Of a stretch of DNA of 64,000 nucleotides, positions 13,401 to 23,538 are shown one piece after another. The number at the start of each line of letters is the position of its first letter. Positions within the stretch are counted from its first letter, which is position 1. Below the pieces are notes generated by a model that saw only the letters and a program-made list of their open reading frames with translations, searched no databases and was not told the DNA's origin. This stretch comes from Volvox africanus (Eukaryota > Chlorophyta > Chlorophyceae > Chlamydomonadales > Volvocaceae). The stretch spans positions 62,001-126,000 of the forward strand of contig BSDZ01000028.1 of assembly GCA_030268105.1 (NCBI GenBank). The letters are read 5' to 3'. A program made the position numbers and the translations under genes.

Positions 13401-14882
13401 CATTTCCAAAACCCATCCTCCAGCCTGCCACGTGTCCTTAGAAACGTGTGAGTCGACGCTGCGGAGAGCCCCACCGCCACCCGTTTCTATCTCTCCTCCC
13501 TGGGCTGCGGGAAACCCCAAACTGCCATCTAATGCGAACCGCTTTCCTAAAGGAGGCATGGACCTCCTTGGAAACATACTCCGAAACCAATTTCCTGCCG
13601 CACCCGTTGGCCCTCTCCCGCTCGGGGCTCGGAGCTTGGGGGCTGCACAGCGTTGGTTCCGTTATTTCGTCCGTAAATGGATCGGTTGATACAGCAGGAT
13701 CGGTTAATAATTTCTTTGCTTTTACGCATCCCCCGCTTGTTCTCCCGCCCCGCCACTTCAAAGCACTCACTAAAACCATGGTACTCGATTGGGCACTTGA
13801 AGGAACCCCCTGATCCCGAGGAGCTGCAGGGCGTGTCTTCGAGGCCGGGTACCAATAACCAACTCCCCCCAGCCCCTCCACCGCCGCCGCCATGGACACC
13901 GCCATCACTGGCACCGCTGCTGCTGTTTATGCCTAAGTTCACGCTGCTATTTCTCGACACGAATGCACCAGCAGTGTCTGCGGCTGCGACGGCATGAATA
14001 ACGCTGTTGCTGCCGTTGGACCACAGCGGCGCCGGCGCCGGCAGCGGCGGCAATGTAATGGTGAGGTAAGCGCAGCGGCGGTGTAGTGTGCCCATGAAGA
14101 CATTCAACGCAATAATCCCGAACGCAAAGAAGACCCAGACCAGTAGGAAGAGGACGTCCAGAAGGAGGGGAACCACCTCCAATAGGCAGTGTACCAGCCG
14201 CCGCAGACCTAAGAGTTGTGTTAGCCACCAAGGGTCCCCAAGGGTCAGGTAAGGCGTGCAGTTGCCGTACAGAATACGGCACAGGCACAAACACAGACAC
14301 AAATAACACATGGAGATGGAGAAAGCAAGCACACTCGGCACCTTCAGTACCGAAAAGGCCCATGCCTTTTCGACAGGCAACAACTTAATACCACACGGCA
14401 GGTCGACAGTTCCCTTTTTTCCTTCCCATAGGGGTGGGGGGGCTAGGGGAGGAGCCATATGGGACACTCGTCAAAACCCTAACAGTCCACATCCTCCAAC
14501 CAGTCCACATCCTCACAGGTTTCAGACGCCATAAGGAGATCGTAAGGTCCATGCGACATAACGTGATTTTTAAAGCCAGCCAAGTGGTATGGCGAATGGG
14601 CAATTGCTGATCAGTGCCACTTCCAATTGGGTCGAGCCGAAGACGTCTCCCCTAAGAAACCTGACGGACCTTTCCCATGTCCCATGTCATACCGGCGGCC
14701 TGCGTGTCGTATCATGTCGCTATGTCCTCCCACATAGATCCATACATGTCTGCACCCCCAATAACTGGCAGCCAGCCACAGCTCACTCACGGTACGGCAT
14801 TTATCATGTACGATGTGCACTTTCATGTCGTGACAGCGCAGCCCTCATTGCTCCTCTTATATACACTTCATTTTATGGAGCC

Positions 14883-14964
<82 letters not shown>

Positions 14965-16138
14965 GTAGGTAGGTAGATAGGTAGGTAGGTAGATAGATAG
15001 ATAGGTAGATAGATAGATAGATAGATAGATAGGTAGGTAGGTAGATAGATAGTTCGCATTATTCACTGACCTGGAATCGCTTTGAGCATCCGCAATGGCC
15101 GCATCGCCCGAAGCCCTCGAAGTCCATTGAGCCCACTGCCGCTGCCCCCCAACGGCAGAAATGTGATGTAACCACTCGCGGTGGAGAGGAAGTCTGGACA
15201 TAGTGGTGTGGTGAGTCAGCAGGTAGAAAGGGGGCCGTCAGGGAACCCGTCAGCCCAACTTCCATGGACATATATGTCGGCTATAAGGCTGCAACCAGCA
15301 TGCCGTGCCCCCTGCTGCTGGATTCGGGGCTTTATATCGTATCCTAGGTCGCTCTTTGCATCGGCGCCCACCACCCAACACCCCCATACACCCCCACATT
15401 GGTCGCGTTAGTGCGTCCCTATCTCCATTCATACCACACCCAGGGTAAGATATTCGCCATCAGCCCCGCGCCGTTCATCAACCCTACGTAACCCTGGACT
15501 CGCTTACCTATCCAGTTCCAACCGTCGCGTAGGTATGCCGATGGACCTAGGAGGAAGCAATGTGCAATCGCCTGGCAGACAATTTCCAAGGTAAAACAGA
15601 CTGTAAATATTGTATCTGTCACGAACAAGGCCTGCAATCAAAAGAGGAAACACCGGTAGAGTCGTTAGTTGTAAGGTAAGAAAAGGTTGAGGCGCTCCCT
15701 GGCCAGGGTAGGATTATGCATTTGAAAGTGCCCGCTTACGCGCATGTATTCGCTTTTCTGGCACTCCGCATTGCACGGCCCCGGTTCCATCGCCAGCGTG
15801 ACGCAATTAAGGAAGACGAGGAGAAGCACGGCCTTGCCAAATGCGGGTGCGCCGGCCAAGGACAGGCAAGCCTCACGTACAGCGCATTTTCGGCTGAATA
15901 GATAAAATGATAAATCGTTTTTGTTGAGCTGTTTCAGGACGTTCAGGGCAGGTTGGAAAAATGAGGTAGAGTCGCCACGTACTAAGCCTGCCGACCCAGA
16001 CTGTCCACACAGATTTATCAATGTAGGCTGTGGACCTGAGGACGACACTCTGGGGCTGACTTTGACAACTTCGCCTTCTGCAGCATCATTGCCATTATCG
16101 CTTGGTACAACCGCTCCCTGTCCTCGTATATCATCCAT
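1..16138 (-). CDS. Voltage-gated Ca2+/Na+ channel alpha subunit (four-domain Cav type), domains I-II plus II-III linker; 3' part outside window
   Basis: This is an integral membrane pore protein that opens on depolarisation to let Ca2+ (or Na+) in. Minus-strand exons can be chained with matching splice phases: about 15740-16138, 15508-15632, 15071-15193, 13725-14209, 12855-13090, unresolved linker exons near 12.2 and 11.7 kb, then 10752-11196, 10124-10287, 8796-8891, 8327-8519, 7842-7981, 6952-7346, 4702-6142 and 1-4253. S1, S2-S3, S4, S5, P-loop and S6 are recognisable for domains I and II. The pore motifs are LDGW and TGDDW, where animal Cav channels have Glu. Domains III and IV must lie beyond base 1. 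Volvocine algae are known to have Cav-type channels (for example flagellar CAV2), but I cannot say which paralogue this is. A two-domain TPC is unlikely because the filter motifs are Cav-like. Introns carry several large microsatellites. Confidence 0.85.
4408..4492. repeat. CT/TC microsatellite in Cav intron
   Basis: An imperfect (TC)n tract of about 85 bp with CGCTCT interruptions lies in the intron between the 4702-6142 exon and the giant exon. Confidence 0.9.
4702..7346 (-). CDS. Cav channel II-III cytoplasmic linker, first part
   Basis: Exon 6952-7346 follows IIS6 in phase ([11 protein letters not shown]) and is acidic, then Gly-rich. Exon 4702-6142 starts after ttgcag with [13 protein letters not shown] and runs for about 480 residues of Ser/Gly/Arg-rich sequence. 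The frame stays open to 4616, so the 3' border is inferred from a phase-compatible donor (GAAG|GTGCGG). The intron between them (6143-6951) contains the large CCCTCT repeat. Confidence 0.65.
6204..6600. repeat. CCCTCT hexanucleotide array followed by TA/CTAT microsatellite
   Basis: A nearly perfect hexamer array of about 340 bp (roughly 57 units) is followed by CTAT/TATA repeats to about 6604 and, after a short gap, CA and GC dinucleotide tracts to about 6682. The minus (transcribed) strand reads GGGAGA repeatedly. Confidence 0.95.
7842..10287 (-). CDS. Cav channel domain II: IIS2 to IIS6 exons
   Basis: Exon 10124-10287 encodes IIS2-S3 ([23 protein letters not shown]). Exon 8796-8891 is a textbook S4, with Arg at every third position ([19 protein letters not shown]). 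Exon 8327-8519 encodes IIS5 and the first half of the pore loop. Exon 7842-7981 completes the filter TGDDW and encodes IIS6. Phases match at the 8519/8891 and 7981/8327 joints. A short S3-S4 linker exon near 9.0-9.06 kb is likely but unproven. Confidence 0.8.
8527..8634. repeat. Two perfect 54-bp tandem units in Cav intron
   Basis: Bases 8527-8580 and 8581-8634 appear identical. They lie in the intron between the IIS4 and IIS5 exons. Confidence 0.9.
9575..9625. repeat. GGGGA tandem repeat
   Basis: A purine-rich GGGGA array of about 50 bp in the long intron between the IIS3 and IIS4 exons. Further short repeats in the same intron are an ACGTGT array at 9960-9990 and a GGT-rich tract at 10045-10088. 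Confidence 0.85.
10752..12290 (-). CDS. Cav channel I-II linker exons and IIS1
   Basis: Exon 10752-11196 is firm. It encodes a basic and acidic cytoplasmic linker and then IIS1 ([15 protein letters not shown]). Upstream, coding-like minus-strand patches near 12190-12290 ([14 protein letters not shown]) and 11690-11770 ([15 protein letters not shown]) probably belong to the I-II linker, but I could not fix their splice sites. A short GAGGGC tandem repeat lies at about 12150-12185, inside or next to the first patch. Confidence 0.6.
12855..14209 (-). CDS. Cav channel exons 4-5: IS5, extracellular turret, pore loop I and IS6
   Basis: Exon 13725-14209 encodes IS5 followed by a Gly/Ser-rich extracellular loop of about 110 residues with several Cys. 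Exon 12855-13090 starts [11 protein letters not shown], continues with the P-loop (GFDNF, then LSLDGWSE) and IS6, and ends at AGCAA|GTAAGA. The Cys-rich turret followed by FDNF matches Cav domain I. The filter residue is Asp rather than Glu. Confidence 0.8.
14883..15053. repeat. ATAG/GTAG tetranucleotide microsatellite
   Basis: About 170 bp of ATAG units interspersed with GTAG units in the intron between the IS4 and IS5 exons. Open frames encoding repetitive Leu/Ser/Ile/Tyr across it are artefacts. Confidence 0.95.
15071..15632 (-). CDS. Cav channel exons 2-3: segments IS2-IS4
   Basis: Exon 15508-15632 encodes IS2 and the start of IS3 ([13 protein letters not shown], then RDGWNWI). It is joined in phase to exon 15071-15193, which completes the Asp of IS3 and encodes voltage sensor IS4, with positive residues at every third position in [15 protein letters not shown]. 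Acceptors (ttgcag, gtccag) and donors (GTAAGC, GTCAGT) are canonical. Confidence 0.8.
15740..16138 (-). CDS. Cav channel exon 1: N-terminus and segment IS1
   Basis: The first exon encodes an acidic N-terminus of about 100 residues starting MDDIRGQG, then the IS1 helix with the channel-typical stretch NCVTLAMEP. It ends at a strong donor (CGC|GTAAGC). The start is the first ATG of the open frame. No splice acceptor is obvious upstream, but an extra 5' exon cannot be excluded. Confidence 0.7.
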
Positions 16139-18118
16139 TGATATTATTTTATTGTTATCACATATTTTAGAAATTCAACGCAATTGGTGCCAGTGGATAG
16201 AATGTAATCTACACGTGAGACTCTGATAGATGGTCTTCTGACACTCGTTAAATTACAATAAGATAACAATAACTCAATTATTATGAATGGATTTCTTTAA
16301 TCATGGGAACATCGTCTCCGTTTCTAGCTACTTGTCTGTTAATCGTACACGGCGAAGGATGTGTGCAGCCGGTATCGGTTTTCAAGTATCTTAAATTTGA
16401 TTAGAAATGAAATTTATAACTTTATACATATATGAATTCTCGATTCACTCTTTGTGAGCTTGGGATCGTCAAAAAAAGCCGGGACGGATTCGATAGGGGG
16501 AAATGTAAAGTTAAAATATGGACTCATACTACTAGCGGCCTAATCGAAAATGGCTTTAGCGACGGAACGCACGCCGGGAGCAGCGGCTCCCCCGTTCATC
16601 AAGTTGAAGATCTACCAACTTGGCTTCATAATGCGACATTTTAGTCTCTTTGATGCCATAAATGCTAGATTTTCGCTTTCCGCTGTAGTACTGTAATAAT
16701 AAGGCCCGTTGATTAGCAGTTAGCCCGGTCCACCGACTTTTTCAGCGAGTTCGCAACCCGCTAGACAAAGAACGACCTATACTTTATGGGAACTATGTTC
16801 GTACGTTACGAGATTGTTCGTGAGAATAGCCTCATGTGTAGGCTTAGGCTGCAGTTTCAGTGAGGTTCCAGTCAGCTCTGATTCTATCCAGTAAACCTAC
16901 TTATTTTCTTTGGATTATCTTCTCGACGGGCTTACGGGAAGAACTACTAACGCAGGTATGTATAACTTTGCGTTACGGCTCCATTCACGGCTGGAAAGGA
17001 GTGAAAACGGGCAAGTTGATAATGACCTAAGGCCATTCTATCATCATGGCGCGTGACGGGCTGTGGCCTGTACGTAAAACATCATTCGTTATTTACCCTC
17101 CATCCATCAGCATTCATCCAGTTCATATACGTAATACCCGGCATGAACCTACCCGAAAATTCACCAGGGGACTCTTAACCCCGTCATCAGCATGTATCCC
17201 TGCCTGCTGGCTTCGCGTTAGAGCAACTCAGTTACGGACGTGTACGGACATACACTGCTCAACCCACCCCCTGCTGCCCCTCTGTGGCCCCTCTCGGTTA
17301 TACAGCCTAGACCTGCCTGAAGGAGGGCATATTTGCAGGATTACGTTGCCGTATATAACTGGTAACCGATTTGGGGCCCCGATGGTGCGAGCACATACTT
17401 AGGGGCGGCCACCCTCTCATCCCATCCCCTTAACACACACCAGGCTCGACGTATCTGGCCAACGTAATTATTCTTTTTAATCATAATATTATTTCCACTA
17501 TGGGCAGTTATTAATGTCATTTTAAGAAGGTTTGGTTTTCTCGCATATAGAAGGCAACCCAGTTGGCAAGAAGTGGGACCGGGTTATCACGTTATATGCT
17601 ACTCATCATTAGATTGATGCCTGCGTCCTGATTAGTCGGTCATCATCCGTCTGCCGTCATATGTACCCTCCCTATGATGAATAATGAAAAATGTTATCAA
17701 CTAACAGGGATCGGAGGTTCCTAAGTTGTTTTGGGTTGGAGGGGGTTGTTAATGCTTGGATGAAGTTTGACAAGTTAAATCCGTGGTATATGAAAACATC
17801 GCAGGGATACAGAATGGGTCCTAACCAAAGGATCAGGGGGATTACAGAGGGGTGTCGGTACAGACATCGCTGTATACTCGTACATGAGGTTTTCCAGGGA
17901 TTGAGATTATATTAATATGTTATGAATGTCTGCTTTGCTTTGGTAATATTAGTTGAAATTGGGCTGGAAAGTTTTGGTAACTGGTCGCGACCGACCCGAG
18001 TAGATAGGTGGATAGATAGCAGTACGTACCATACGTTGCGTACCAAATCGGCTTTCCGGGATGAAGGTGCCTCAATTTTGTCCTTATGAAGCAACCGCTT
18101 GCTTATGGCTATTACGAA
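16139..18118. other. Intergenic region, no gene recognised
   Basis: This is AT-richer sequence upstream of the channel gene. It has only short open frames with no family resemblance, no RNA gene I could fold by eye, and no clear transposon ends. The channel promoter should lie in its first few hundred bases. Confidence 0.6.
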
Positions 18119-18126
18119 ATCAATCA

Positions 18127-18300
18127 ATTATGCCAAGGATTTTAGCAATTATGCCAAGGATTTTAGCAATTATGCCAAGGATTTTAGCAATTATGCCAAG
18201 GATTTTAGCAATTATGCCAAGGATTTTAGCAATTATGCCAAGGATTTTAGCAATTATGCCAAGGATTATTAAATCAATTATGCCAAGGATTTTAGCAATT
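18127..18300. repeat. 21-bp minisatellite, about eight units
   Basis: The unit is attatgccaaggattttagc plus a. Seven consecutive units are followed by a short interruption (attaaatca) and a last unit. Because the unit is 21 bp, both strands stay open in one frame, giving spurious ORFs. Confidence 0.95.
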
Positions 18301-18579
18301 GTAGGACTTCTCCTGCTCTCAATTCTCAATTCTGCACGCATATACGGTGCACGTAGCAATTTAAAATTGCGGTTTGCGGTCATATATTAGCATTTAAAGT
18401 TCATTTCTTGTACTGAAAGAAACAATACTGTAAAATATAAAATGTTTTTTGCAACATGAATAGGAAGCAAAGACTGTTGCCATACATAATCGCTGCTGTT
18501 AATCCTAGCCAATCAGTAAGTTCTTCCTCGCAGGGCTGCATGCCATCGAGGCCTGTCTAATCATCAAATTGTGATCAAG

Positions 18580-18820
18580 TGTTATAAAATGGTATATCAG
18601 TTCGATATAGCGATCCATACTAGCAACAATCCCGCTGTTGTAGCTGTACTCGGCGGTAAGCTATCGACCCACGTTCGTACTGCTTGTAGTGCTATACGCA
18701 CAAGTATATGTGCCGACTCTAGAACGAACTATTTGGACTCCTTACTATCAGATAATATGTAACTCTACTTTCTCGTAATTACGTCAGGCTTCCTTATGTC
18801 TGATAGTCTACGTCTCAATA
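18580..18820 (+). repeat. Copia copy 1, 5' LTR
   Basis: A 241-bp LTR with TATAAAA near its start. It is matched by 30556-30796, and on the minus strand by 30959-31199, 35458-35698 and, diverged, 36061-36303. Confidence 0.92.
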
Positions 18821-18836
18821 GGTTATGAGCCCCGGT
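18821..18836 (+). other. Copia primer binding site, half-tRNA type
   Basis: GGTTATGAGCCCCGG directly follows the LTR. Its complement contains the loop CTCATAA around a CAT anticodon, so it pairs with the anticodon arm of a methionine tRNA rather than the 3' CCA end. Drosophila copia also uses an initiator tRNA-Met half. The same site sits at 35442-35457 in copy 2. Confidence 0.65.
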
Positions 18837-18907
18837 CATCGTTGACCGCGGAGCCTGACATCTTTTGCCCATTCTAGTGTTGATCTTCGCGTTTATAGGT
18901 CTTCACA

Positions 18908-21900
18908 ATGGGAAAGGATAGGCTGGACGAGCCGCTGGACCTACACAACTACTCAACTTGGAAACTACGATTCCAATTGTTGTGCGCGGAGCTTGGATAC
19001 AGTCGCGCCCTGCTACAAGCACCAATTGCAGAGGCGGATGTCATCATCTCCGACAAGGTCAAGAGTGTGATGGCCAAGAACGTAAAGAACCATCACCTCC
19101 AAACAATTGTTCGGGCGGCAAATGCGAAGGCCGCCTGGGACGCTTTGGCGGCTACGTTCGCATCAACCTGCAACACGAGAAAGGTAGCACTACGACAGGA
19201 GCTAAGTGATTTTAAAATGGCTAATGGAGAGGAGCTGCCAATTTATATCAGCCGCGCGCGACAGCTACAGTCGGACTTGCTGGATGTGGGACACGCAGTC
19301 GCAGACACGGAGCTCTCTACAATTGTCATCAAAGGACTTCCGAGCAAGTATCATGTGGTAACAACAGCCCTGACAATGCGTGAAGGAGAGCTGGACTTCT
19401 CGCAAGTGGTCGCGCGACTCATGGCGTATGTGATACCGGACGATGACAACAGGGAGCCATCATCCGCATACATCACACACCGAAGTGGTGGCAACGCAAG
19501 CTCTACAGGCCGTAATCAACAAAGTAAGCAGAGGAGCAAGTCAAACGCTATCTGTCATTACTGCGGCAAGCCAGGGCATTTTATCGGAGTATGCAAGAAG
19601 CGCCTGGCAGACCAACAACAAAATTATGGACGCGGCGGGGGCAACCTTCAGCGCAGGGAGCCCACAAAAATGGCGTATGCTGTTGGAAACGAGTCGCGGT
19701 CGAACGCCTGGCACCTGGACTCAGCGTCAGAATGGCATATCACCTACGACGCGACAGAGCTGGAGGACGTGAGAGCTGTGCAGCCAGAAGAAATGTTCAC
19801 GGTGGTTGGCTACGATGGCTCCAAGTATAAGCCGACCCACGTGGGCCGTTACACCATGTGGAGTAACACCGTCAAGGGGCTGCAAATTGAGCTCAAGAAC
19901 GTCTATGTGGTGCCCAAGGCGACAGTGAAGTTGATCTCAGCAGGGATCTTTGATGAGCGTGGCGCCACCATCCAGCTGGGCCACAACAAAGCACTCGTGC
20001 AAGCAAAGGGGAGGACAATCCTACGCGCAGACAAAGTGGGACGCCTCTATGTTGTTCGCCATCACACAGCAGGGCGTTTAGCCAAGAAAGGCCGCTCATG
20101 TGCGGCGGTCGGGTCAGAAGGCTTGAAGGCAGCGCTGTGGCATCAGCGCTTGGGGCATCTGGGCTACAAGAGCCTGGAACGTATGTGCTGGGAACACATG
20201 GTAACCGGCATGGATTTGGATCGCGTGAGTCTGGAAGCAGCCAGGTCGCGGATCTGCGAGCCCTGCATTTATGCAAAACAAACACGTGGACCATTCCCGT
20301 CCACTGGACACAAGGCGGCGAAACCTCTGGGCCTGATACACCTGGACGTCTGTGGACCTATGCCTGAGACTTCGATAGGTGGATCCCGGTACGTTACTAC
20401 ATTGCTGGACGACTGCACGGGATTTTCTACTGTTGCGTTCACGGAGACCAAGGACGCAGTTCGAAAGAAGGTCAAGACAATGATCGAGGCGCTGGAGAAT
20501 ATGACTGGCCGTCGAGTGAAGGAGGCACGTACGGATCGTGGGACCGAGTTCCTTAACTCAGCCATGAGCGCCTACTTCGGCGAAAAAGGGATTATCCATG
20601 GTACGACCGTTGGGTATTCACCGGAGCAGAATGGGGCGGCGGAGCGCCTCAATAGGACCCTATTGGAGAAGACCCGGGCAATGCTGGCGGAGTCAGGACT
20701 ACCGCAGAAGCTCTGGGCAGAAGCCATGGCTACGGCAAATCTTTTGCGCAACGTTTCACCGGTCGTGGGGGCATCAGTAACGCCCCATGAGGCGTTCATG
20801 GGGGTGAAGCCGGACATAAGCCATCTGAGAGTTTTTGGCAGTACCGCATATGCACACGTGCCGAAGGAGAAGCGGAACAAACTGCAACCCGTGAGTAAAA
20901 AAGGAGTGCTGGTTGGATACGAGCAAGGGAGGCAGTACCGCATCTTGATCAACAATCTCATCAGCACCCACTCGACAGTCAAGTTCGACGAGTCAACAGT
21001 TGGAGATCGCTATGAGGATTCCGACGAGGAGGATGTCGAGGAGTCTGGCGGCGTTCCGTTGCCAGGGGGCGGCGGAGATACGCCGGTCAACACCGACATG
21101 GACCAGGGAGCTGCTGAAGTGAACCATGGTGCATCCACCAGCAGCGGCCAGACAGCGGCGCCACAGAGGCACGCAGGCATACCAGCAGCACAGTTTCCCA
21201 GGATGCAAAATACAGCGCAGTCCCGCGGAGGCAATGGTGGAGACGCTATGACAGGCGAAGGGCCGGTGCAGCAGCAAAACCACAACAACGACGGTGCAGA
21301 CGTTAATATGCAGGAACGTCGCTATCCACTACGTGAGCGAAAGCGACTGATTGAATGGAGGCATGAGCCCAACGGAAGGGTTACGTTCGGGCGGATCAAT
21401 GCTGCAATCGAGGAAGAAGTACCAGAGCCAGCTTCATACCAGGAGGCCACTGACGGCCCATATGCTGAGGAATGGAGAAGTGCCATGGATGAGGAAATCT
21501 CAGCACAGCTCACAAATGGGACCTGGGAGCTAGCAAAACCACCGCCAGGTGCGCGGATTCTGCCTTGTCGGTGGGTGTATAAGGTCAAACGTGCAGAGGA
21601 TGGCGAGATCGAGCGCTACAAGGCACGTTTGGTGGCGAAGGGCTACGAGCAGCGGGCGGGGATTGATTATGGGGAGCTCTTTGCTCCAACCTCGCGTTTT
21701 GCTTCGCTTCGTATGCTCCTGGCGGTGGCTGCGGCTAAAGCAATGCCGATCCATCAGCTAGACGTTTCAACAGCTTTCCTGAACGGGGAGCTAGAGGAGG
21801 AGCTCTGGATGCAGCAGCCGCCTGGTTACGAGTCAGCAGATCCAGAGCAGGCATGCAGGCTCCTACGCTCAATCTACGGGCTGAAACAGGCCCCACGCTG

Positions 21901-22655
21901 CTGGTATATGAAGCTAGCGGCGGAGCTGGACAAGCTGGGGTTCAAACCGTCAGTAGCGGACCCAGCACTGTTCATCAAAAAGGACGAGAAGGAGATTGTC
22001 TACCTGCTGGTGCACGTGGACGACATCATCATCACCTCAGAAGACGAGGCAATGATCAGGAGAGTGAAAACAGAAATCGGACAAGCCTTCAAGATTCGAG
22101 ATCTTGGAGAGGCAAAAGTTTTCCTGGGCATGGAGATCAGCCGGGGAGCGCACGGGGAGGTAAAACTATCGCAGCGACGCTACATTGAGGAGCTGCTGCA
22201 GCGACATCAACTCGTCAATGCAAAGCCTCGAAAGACCCCACTACCTCCTGGTACTAGAGCCCTGCCTGCAGAAGACAACAACAAGGAGCTCGTAGACAAC
22301 ACCAAGTACAGGGCGCTTGTCGGCGAATTGAACTACCTGGCGACGAGCACAAGACCGGATATCTCGCAGGCAATGAGCGTTCTGGCGCGCTTCATGGGCA
22401 ACCCATCTAAGGTTCACATGGGCTTGGCTTTGGGGGTGCTGCGATACCTGGCGGGTACCAAGGAGCTCGGATTATGCTATGACGGAGATGGCGATCTCAC
22501 CATGGTGGGCTACAGTGATTCCGACTGGGCTGGAGATCCAGCCACTCGGAGGTCCACAACTGGCTACGTATTCTTGCTAAACGGCGCAGCTATCAGCTGG
22601 AACAGCCAATTGCAGCGCACGGCGGCAGCTTCAACAGTGGAGGCAGAGTACCAGG
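18908..22655 (+). CDS. Copia copy 1 gag-pol, 5' part
   Basis: A polyprotein in one frame from ATG 18908. The gag domain occupies residues 1-200. A CCHC zinc knuckle (CHYCGKPGHFIGVC) lies at about 216-229. The protease motif is LDSASEWHI. Integrase has an HHCC zinc site and the catalytic stretches HLDVCGPM, RTDRGTEF and PEQNGAAERLNR. Reverse transcriptase has LLVHVDDIIIT, and RNase H ends in VEAEYQ. At 22656 the frame runs into the gypsy LTR, and the open frame to 22885 is a chimera. The rest of RNase H is at 30128-30440, so the copy is broken by insertion, not by point mutation. Confidence 0.93.
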
Positions 22656-23479
22656 TGTTGTACCTCTCGTTCGCGTTTGCTCATGAGTATCTGCACGTCT
22701 GGAGACTATTGACACCGATGCGCGAGCACTTGCAAGTACAGCAAGGCAAGCGAGAGCAAACAAAGACAGCGGAAGACTTCAAGACGAAGAGAGATATAAC
22801 TTACGGTCTTACAGGTCGGAATGATGCAATGAACGAAATCGCCGTCAGCGCCGGAAGCAAGCAATCATCACGCGGCGGTGATTAGCGAAGTTAAGGCTTA
22901 GCTCGGGCTAAGTAGAATAGTGTATAGGAATAGTAATTTAGAACACACGAGTGTTCTCCGGTATCGGATATCTTGGCTAGCTTAGCCGTCCTCGCATCTG
23001 TTATACTCGCAGCATCGCAATGCCGTACGATTCACATTAGGAGGCCGATCCTAGATGTGACAACCCTACTGCGTCTAGGCGATGTCTACGCATAACAACG
23101 TATAAGCCTTTCCGGCATTCACATGATGCAAGGGTCCGGATAACAATATCCGGTTGCAGGGCATGCATCGCGACGAGTGCGGCGCTCTCAACGTGTGCTT
23201 TAATGAAGTAATATTATATCAGATAATATTACTTATCGTTTCGTAGCACGAGCATAATGCGCACTTCAATGATTAGGTCATTCATGCATGCTAGGCGAAT
23301 TTGCCATGGTGCGATGTCGCGATGGATAATGACAACATGCCAGATGCATATATAAATGTATGCGAATACATTTATATCATGCAGATTCATTCATATGTAA
23401 TGCGTTCATCACAAAAGCACTTCGACTCATAGGATCGCGTCGACCTACACGTCGACGGGAAATGAATCGTAGCACAACA
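22656..23479 (-). repeat. Gypsy 3' LTR (left copy)
   Basis: An 824-bp LTR, 3' relative to the element because it is on the minus strand. It contains the AT-rich dyad AATATTATATCAGATAATATT near 23210-23235. Confidence 0.92.
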
Positions 23480-23538
23480 ATTATCCCCCCTCCCGTATGC
23501 AGCGTCCTCGCTGCATCATACAGCATCGACTGCAGGGG

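Noticed and set aside
14857..15201. Leu/Ser/Ile/Tyr repeat proteins
   Set aside because: Translation of the ATAG microsatellite.
1..16138. Two-pore channel instead of a four-domain channel
   Set aside because: The filter motifs and the Cys-containing domain I turret followed by FDNF fit Cav. TPC filters and short linkers do not.
18127..18300. CRISPR-like array or repeat protein
   Set aside because: Units are contiguous 21-mers without unique spacers, in a eukaryotic intergenic region. A plain minisatellite.
22656..22885. Copia polyprotein ending at 22885
   Set aside because: Residues after VEAEYQ are translated from the gypsy LTR. The true C-terminus is at 30128-30440.
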